From the NCBI RefSeq assembly GCF_002878395.1, contig NW_025892689.1, positions 222,282-286,281 on the forward strand: a DNA stretch of 64,000 nt, in the 5' to 3' direction. This document shows positions 56,954 to 64,000 of the stretch, piece by piece. Each line of letters opens with the position of its first letter. The first letter of the stretch is position 1. The stretch comes from Capsicum annuum (lineage: Eukaryota > Streptophyta > Magnoliopsida > Solanales > Solanaceae). The notes under the pieces are model-generated. The model was not told the origin of the DNA. It searched no databases and saw only the letters and a list, made by a program, of their open reading frames with translations. A program made the position numbers and the translations under genes.

Positions 56954-57917
56954 GGATAGTTCATAAAAGATTGATTATTGATCTGGTACTGTGGTTTGAG
57001 GTATGATTCTAATTCTTTTCTTTATGGTAGCTTTATTATGAATAATCACTCATATTTAGAAATGTGGATTAGAGATCCTGATTTTGTTAGTCCTAGTTCC
57101 TACTATAATTAGGAGGTCATAAGATGCTAGTATGACTACTTTAGGTTGTACCTTTGGGTTAGCCTTGTTATGTACATACATTTATATATGTAATCATGGT
57201 ATTATCGGGTATCCTTCCCTTCCTTCATGTGTTCATGTTGTATATCCATCCCTTGGCCTTGTATACTATTACATATCCTTCACCTACTCTTTATTTGTAT
57301 ATGGTCTAGCAATATACGATATAGTTCTAGGGTTCCTAAGTATGGAAAGAATAGGATAGTTTATCCTTATTGCCTCCTTAGATTTACTATGTTAGTTCTC
57401 TAGATATTTGAGTGTTGTTTACATTCTTGCTTGCATGTTATATATATTTGAATTATCTTTGGAGCTAAATCAGTAGTTTCCTATTATGTACCACGTGTTT
57501 GGTACTCATACTACACTTCTGTAACCTGCAGATCATATTACAGGTTCTTGCCGTTGTTGTATGTGTTGTACGGAGTAGCTACTTTTCAGAGACATAGGGT
57601 TAGCTCCTTGCATTCAGAGAATTTATATTCTCCCTACTCTGTATTAGACTAATCTCTATGTTATACTCAGAGATGGGTTATATTAGTATATTCATGTAAT
57701 ACTTCATTTTGTGATCTTATTATATTAGAAACTCTTGTCCTAATTTCACTGGGTTTTTGGATTATCTTATGTATTTCAGTTTTTTATTTCATTTATTCTG
57801 CATTCTTCCTCCATTTATCTAAGTAGTTCGTTACTAGTAGTTTAGGATTCTGGGTTGGCTTGCCTAATAATGGATTATAGTAAGCGCCATCAAAACTTGA
57901 GAAACTGGGTCGTGACA
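56391..57917 (+). repeat. LTR H2, plus strand, U5 end at 57917
   Basis: Right end: GGGTTGGCTTGCCTAATAATGG ... GCGCCATC ... GGGTCGTGACA, the usual U5 end of Tekay/Del-type LTRs. It matches H3 (60849 on) in inverted orientation and H1. A 45-46 bp tandem repeat lies at 56465-56640 and a (TTG)9(TTA)16 microsatellite at 56878-56952. No PBS follows: the next bases are the pol end of element E on the other strand. The left border, in a TA-rich run, may be a truncation. Confidence 0.65.
56878..56952. repeat. Compound microsatellite (TTG)9(TTA)16
   Basis: It lies inside LTR H2. LTR H3 has a short version at the matching place on the other strand (61876-61910, AAC/AAT units). Confidence 0.95.
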
Positions 57918-60848
57918 TACCAGCTCCTCCACAAATGTCAATCTCTTATCCAACTTAATCGAGTCCCATCAAAGCACATAAGACTCATCAGGAATGTACC
58001 ACCGCAACATAAGAACATGGAAAAAATGATGAATAGTAATGAAATCAATGGGTAAGGATAACTCATAAGCCACCTCTCCAACTGTGTGAAGGATCTCATA
58101 AGGTCCAATATATTTGGGACTGAGCTTGCCTTTCCTCCAGAACCTCATCACATCCTTTATGAGCAATGCACGAAGGAATACTCTGTGTCTAACTCCAAAT
58201 CTCAATGCACGAAGTCTACAGTCTATATAAGCCTTCTAGGTACTCTGAGTTGCACTCAACCTATCCTGAATCACCTTAACTCTATCCAACATCTCCTAAA
58301 GCAAGACAATACCATGAAGTCTAATGTCAAAGGCATTAAACTATCCAATTGGAGATCGAGAACGTCTAGGATATAATACCATAAATGGAGGCATGTCATA
58401 CTCGAATTGTAGCTCTCATTTTACACGAACTCTGCCAAAGCTAAGTTTTATTTCCACTGACATTGTAAATCCATAACACGGGCTCGAAGTATATCCTCAT
58501 GAAACTCAATAGTCCGTTCTGACTGCTTGTTGGTATGAGCATGAAAAGTTGTGCTCAGATCTACCTGAGTACAAAAACACTCCTCAAAATCTCTCCAGAA
58601 ACTAGAAGTGAACATTGATCCTCAATCAAGATGATCGATATCGGCACTCCATTCAAATGGGATATCTCATGAATATAAATACGGGCTAATCTCTTGGAAT
58701 TGAAGGACATCTAAATAGGAATGAAACATGCCGATTTGGTCAACTGATCTATAATTACCCAAATACCATTGGAAACTTTGGTGGTGCAAGGCAAACTACT
58801 AATGAAGTCCATGATGATCCGCTCTGACTTTCACTCGGGAATGGGCAATATCTGAATCAAACCGTTAGGTCCTTAATGCTCAGCCTTTAACTACTAACAA
58901 CATAGGCAATGAGCTACAATGTCCACCATATCCCTGTTCATGCCACTCCGCCAATAATTTTGCCTCAAATCTCTATAGATCTTAGTTGTACTAGGCTGAA
59001 TGGAATATCTGGAGTTGTGTGCCTTGCTAAATATCGATTGAATCAAGTAACCCACTCTCAAAACACAAATACGATCATAAAATATCAGAACACCCTCAGA
59101 ATATATGGTATCTCTCTTGGATTCACCACTCAACACTTGATCAAGGATGATTAATGTCTCATATCCTTGAACTAAAGACTTTGAATCTTCTAAAATAAGT
59201 CAGACCTAGCCTCAATACTAGCAAGAGTCGTCATGGGGTCAGAAATATAAAGTTCCACTATCACGTTTGCTAAGGACTAGATGTCCCATGCGAATGAACT
59301 CTTAGAATCTGAGATAGAAGCCAAAGTTTCCTTACTCAATGCTTTTCGGCTCAAGGAATCCTCCACCACATTCGCTTTGCTCGGATGATATTATATAGAG
59401 ATGTCATAATCCTTAAGTAACTCTATCTATCTACACTTCCTAGAATTAAGCACTCTCTATATCATAAGATGTTAAAGACTACCATGATCCATGTAGATCT
59501 CATAATGCATGCCATATAGATAATTACTCCAAATCTTAAGCGTGAAAAATAACCCCACCAACTCCAAAGCATGAGCGGGGTAGTTACACCCATGTAACTT
59601 TATCTTTCTCAAAGCATAAGCAATAATTCAAGTTGTTGCATAAGCACACGACCTAAACAAAAACTGGAAGCATCACAATATATGGTGAGTCCCTCACCCA
59701 TAAAATAAAGAGCCAATATAAGAGCTAAACACTCCTCGTGGCACTAGAAAGGAACCTTCTTCTGGATCAATCTAGTTATTAGCACTACAATAGTAACAAA
59801 AGACTCAATGAACCAGCTGTACTAATTGGTCAAACTAATGAAGCTACGAAACGTATAGATATAGGCCTGGCCCAATAACTAATAGCCTCAATCTTCATCG
59901 GGTCCACCATAATCCCATCCATAGATACCATATGTTCTAGGAATATCACAAACTAGAGTCAGAACTCACACTTTGAGAATTTTTAAAAAAGCCAATGATC
60001 TCTCAAAGTCTAGAGCACAATCCTCAAAAACTGCATATGCTCCTCCCAACTCCTCTAATACGTAAGGATGTTTTCAATGAAGGCAATAAAGAAAGAGTCC
60101 AAATTAGGCCTGAATAGATGGTACATAAAATATATAAATGCAGCTGGGGTATTGTTCTATCCAAGAGACATTACCAGGAACTCATAATGAACCTAACGAG
60201 TTATGAAAGTTGTATTTGGGATGTGCTCAGCTCGAATCCTCAACTTATGGTAATCGAAACTCAAGTCAATCATAGAGAACACCCCTACCCCTTGAAACTG
60301 GTCAAATAAATCATTATTGTGAGTCACAGGATACTATTCTTCATTGTCACCTTATTAAGCTGTTTATAGTCAATAAAACATATGCAAGGAACCATCCTTT
60401 TTCTTTTTGAATAAGGTAGGAGTACCCCAATGAGACATACTCAGTCAAATGAAACCTTTACCTAGAAGATCGCGATGCTGAGAATTTATCTCATCAAGGA
60501 CAACAATAGAAACATGATAACGTACCATAGAAATAGGTTGGGTGCTTGCTAAAGATCAATAAAAAACGTAATATCAATCTCAGGAGGAAGATGAAGTAGA
60601 TCGGTAGGGAAAACATCAGGAAACTCATAGACTATTGGAATAGAATCAACCGAGGGGCTCTGTATGCTAAAAACACGAATATAAGTGAGATAATACTCAT
60701 AATCCCTTGGAATAATTTTCCTACTCCAAACGTAAGAAATAATCCCTTCTAGATCATGACTAATAGCTCCTTGCCAAATAATTGGGGTTCAGATGGGCAT
60801 GGATAATGTAATGGTCTTGGCAAAACCATCCAAGACCGCATGATAGGG
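57918..60848 (-). pseudogene. pol: Element E: Tekay/Del-like pol (protease-RT link to C-terminus)
   Basis: Minus strand, in order: link YEFPDVFPTDLLHLPPE (60635-60580); RT with a decayed FGLTNAPAAF block, FRPNLDSFFIAFIENIL (60115-60065; FIEN replaces the catalytic FIDD) and EEHMQFLRIVL; RNase H end HPSKANVVEDSLSRKAL (59395-59335); integrase zinc domain SRYSIQPSTTKIYRDLRQNY and MNRDMVDIVAHCL (59030-58900); core traces (IIMDFISSLPCTTKVSNG, QLTKSACFIPI); tail KGKLSPKYIGPYEILHTVGE to MLRWYIPDESYVL (58130-57972) and RLTFVEEL at the very end. It would replicate and insert the element. Stops are frequent; the RT active site is destroyed. Gag and protease core are missing. Both ends stop exactly at LTR U5 ends. 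Confidence 0.85.
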
Positions 60849-63800
60849 TGTCACAACCTAATTTCTTAGGTTATGATGGCGCCTAATATGACCCATCAGT
60901 AGGCAAGCCAATCCCGTAGTTCAAAACTACTATTAACATATTACTAAAAAAAATGAACAAAAGCATGTGAAATAGATGTAATAAAAGACGAACATACATA
61001 AGATAAACCCAAAATCTGGTGAGATCATTACAAGAGCTTCTAAGTTAAGAAAAAGAAAAATGGGTAATAAATGAATATACAGATACGACCATCTCTTAAT
61101 AAAAAATAAAGACTACTCTAGTACATAAGTGGTAGGAAAGTAATACTTCAAACGTCAAAAGCTCACTCTATATCTCTGAACTATGGCTGCTTCGCATGAT
61201 GCACACCATATCATCGATAACTTGTACTATGATTTTTAGGCTGCAGAAGTGTAGTATGAGTACCAAAAACATAGTACTCCAGAGGAAAATACCGACTGAG
61301 ATCAAAAGATAATGCAAATATACATAACATGTAAGCAAAAATGTAAACTGCATTCAAATATCCAATAACTTCATCATAAAGCTAATGAGATAGTAGGAAT
61401 AAACTATCCTATTCATATCCATGAAACTAATATAATAAGACTAAAGCGGTATTAAGTATGAATTATTCCATTCTAGCCATATTGAAGAACCTCGACACTA
61501 TATTGTATATCACTGGCCAATATAAGAATTAAGAGCAAAAGAAGATATATTTAAGTATACAAGTCCAAGGAATGAATATATAATATGACTAGGTGAAGAA
61601 AGGAAGGGATATACAATAATACCATAGATATATATAGATAGATATACATAAACAAGATCAACTCGAGGTACAACCTAAATCATCAGATTGGCACCTTAAG
61701 ACCTCGTACTCACAGCCAAAACTAGTGCTAGTATAGTCAGGGTTCCAATTCATACGCCTAATCACATTATAATCATGCATAATAATATAATCACAAGTAA
61801 TAAAAGCCAAAACCATACCTCAAATCTTGATACCCGATTATCAACAAAGCTTCCACAATATTGCCAAAACAATGATCATAACAACAATAATAACAATAAC
61901 AACGACAACACGAGTAGCCGACCAGTCCAGACAAACAATACCTAATTAAGCCATTCAGAAAACCCCACCACTGTAGGCTCTAAAGGTTTGTTCAACATAC
62001 AATATACTATAAGCCATATTCATCACCCTTACCAATGTAACCCCCTTAAGGCTAATATATATAGGTGCAACTGGTGATATGCGATACAAATGCAAGAATG
62101 AATGCCCATATATAATATTTAATACCACAATCGATCAAAATACCATAAGTAACCCAATGTATAACATCACCCCATCAGTATCATAATTAATATTCGTACT
62201 TCAATCAGTAAATATATAATCAATAGTCGAACTAGAATTGATAAATATATAATAAATAGCCAAACTCATATCGGTAAATATATAATTAATAGTTGAACTT
62301 GTAAAGGTAAATATATAATCAATATTCGGACTTAAACTGGTAAATATTTAATCAATAGCTAGACTAGAATCGGTAAATATATAATCATTAGATGGACTTG
62401 AACTGATAAATATATAATCAATAGCCGAACTCTAAATAGTAAATAAAGTTAATATCCTCAACATCAGACAACATCGGGCTTTACCCAAATTTTATATCAT
62501 CCATACTATCATTCTATTTCGTTTCATATCGGAGAGATGTGAATGTAGATATAAAATAGGTGTGTGGACTTAAGTCGTAGCTAAAAGGAGTGTAAATTTG
62601 TAAATCCATTACCCATGGTAAACTTTGGGACTAAATCATGGTAGATGTATAGAAAGAGTTAGAATCTCTCACAACTAGAGTAAATAGTAGTATCAGAATC
62701 ATAGATTGGAATCTATCTTGGTTTTTAAAACCTTATTCTCAATCTCATTACACACAAGTCATCCATTAAGAGAGTGCAATTATTGTTATGAAGAAATTAG
62801 TTTTTAAGGTGAGAAGTGGGATTTAACCCCTATTTACGTAAAAAATAATAAAACCATATTTTTGTTGGAAACGTACCATTTCTAATATTTAGTTATCATG
62901 AATGTACCGAATCTATGCATACCATCACCAGTATCCAAACAATGAAATCATAAAAATTAATATGTCGATAAAACACAACCATTTTCTCTACACAGATGGA
63001 ATACTTAGTAGAACCAAACAAATCAATATCATGAACATGGCCTCCAAACTAAGAATGTTTCCGGAAATAGATACCACATAATAATGATGGCCTAAGGCCC
63101 AATTGTATATCCAGCATAATCATAACATCATAATTTGGGGGAAAACATCATAATTAACCAAGTAATTGATAAGAATTTCGAAGGATTCATTAGCCTTATC
63201 TATAACTAATTTGCTAAGAACCTAGGGTACTATGATTGTTGAAGAATAATAAGTATTTTACCTTATGGGTCAATTCACCCATCTAATTCCCGCACTGCAA
63301 TATTCTATGCTAGGTCACTGTGTTCTACCCACAATCACTCTTCACATTCACATTCGCATTCAATAAATAAAATACATGATCTTGTGAAGAAGAGTAGACA
63401 TATGTCCACCACAAAGTTGAACTGTAAATCCTTGAATCATCCACAAAATATTTGTCTTCACTACTATAAAAATTGTAATCTACGCTTCATTCGAAGTAAA
63501 ATAGGACCCATATTTCCATATAACAGGTCGAATTAAATTTTAGGTCAAGAACGAGCCTGTTAGGACTATAAATGGAATCCAAATATTGAACCCATCATGA
63601 GGTCCCTAGAAGGACAATAAAGTTGTGTTCAAACATTAAGCACAAATAAGGCACAAATCGATTATTAAATCTACCCTTAAAGTGTAAGAATTCAAAGCCC
63701 TAATTTCTATGAATTTATCAAGAAATTAAAGGAATCTTACAATAAATTTGAAGGAAAATCACGAAATAATTGATAACCAGGCTCCCCAAATCATATATAT

Positions 63801-64000
63801 ATTAAAATCCCACATAATCTCACTATTTAGTGTTTAAGCTATAAAAATGGATGAGAAAATGGCAAAAACATACTGAGAAAAGGTTATTTCTACCCATTAT
63901 GAGTTCTTGAGTCTCACGATCATGACCTGAACTTTGCGGTCACAACATATTTTTGCTGGACACATGAGCCGTGATCGTGATGAGAGCCTCACGATCACAT
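60849..64000 (-). repeat. LTR H3, minus strand, U5 end at 60849, start beyond window
   Basis: Begins TGTCACAACC on the plus strand and matches H2 (inverted) for several hundred bases: GGCGCC...TAGGCAAGCCAATCC, GCAGAAGTGTAGTATGAGTACC. A 33-bp tandem repeat is at 62178-62450. On the minus strand a TATA-like TATATATATG lies near 63800, and CACGATCACGG/GATCGTGAGG motifs (63875-64000) look like the U3 of this LTR type. At more than 3.1 kb no coding is seen. Confidence 0.6.
62178..62450. repeat. 33-bp tandem repeat, about eight units, inside LTR H3
   Basis: AATATATAAT (or AATATTTAAT) recurs at 62211, 62244, 62277, 62310, 62343, 62376 and 62409, exactly 33 bases apart, with CAATAGYCGAACT between. 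Confidence 0.95.

Noticed and set aside
56777..56959. Cys/Tyr-run peptide
   Set aside because: It is a translation of the TTG/TTA microsatellite.
60849..64000. H3 as ordinary 5' LTR of element E
   Set aside because: Orientation would allow it, but PBS and gag are missing and the LTR end meets the protease-RT link directly; left open as a junction to be tested.

Overview
The window is a block of nested, decayed LTR retrotransposons from a plant nuclear genome, of the kind found in heterochromatin. I see no host protein gene, rRNA, tRNA or CRISPR array. Plant origin rests on the element families (Athila/Tat-like, Ogre/Tat-like and Tekay/Del-like Ty3/gypsy elements), their PBS types (tRNA-Asp and tRNA-iMet) and the plant-only ORF3 domain. 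The LTR styles look like those of Solanaceae; that is an inference from memory of such repeats, not a search result. Every coding region is broken by stops or frameshifts. Many differences between related copies are C-to-T or G-to-A, as expected of old, methylated repeats. || Left half (1-32900): the outermost visible element is F (28570 to about 32900), an Athila-like 3' part with ORF3. Into F went element A (window start to 28569; PBS and gag lie left of the window). A was then hit twice. Element B (3429-17205, 5-bp target duplication ATTAT on both sides) sits inside A's ORF3. Element C (about 20076-28473, minus strand, no recognisable coding) sits inside A's 3' LTR. B is the most complete: LTR, tRNA-Asp PBS, gag, protease, RT, RNase H, integrase, a long spacer, ORF3, a long 3' region and a rearranged 3' LTR end. 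|| Right half (32900-64000): remnants of a minus-strand LTR (G) and a plus-strand LTR (H1), a chromovirus protease fragment (K), a Tekay-like element I (LTR from 38014, PBS at 47272, gag to 48898) split by a complete but internally deleted Tekay-like element D (39886-46898, TSD AGTTC/AGTTT), an Ogre/Tat-like element J on the minus strand (LTR 48899-52159, 3' region and integrase to about 56390), and a minus-strand Tekay-like pol fragment (57918-60848) held between two oppositely oriented LTRs (H2 and H3). || Most interesting: in A, B and F the env-position gene ORF3 (similar to the 'putative plant transposon protein' / Transposase_32 family) is preceded by what looks like its own transcription unit: TATA-like and CT-rich leader sequence, and in B and F a plausible 5'-UTR intron ending a few bases before the ATG. 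The same elements carry arrays of short palindromes (type CGACGGACCGTCG in A and B, a different palindrome in F, a third in LTR G) in the LTR U3, upstream of the ORF3 leader and inside the leader intron. This recurring layout is the best candidate in the window for an undescribed regulatory system.
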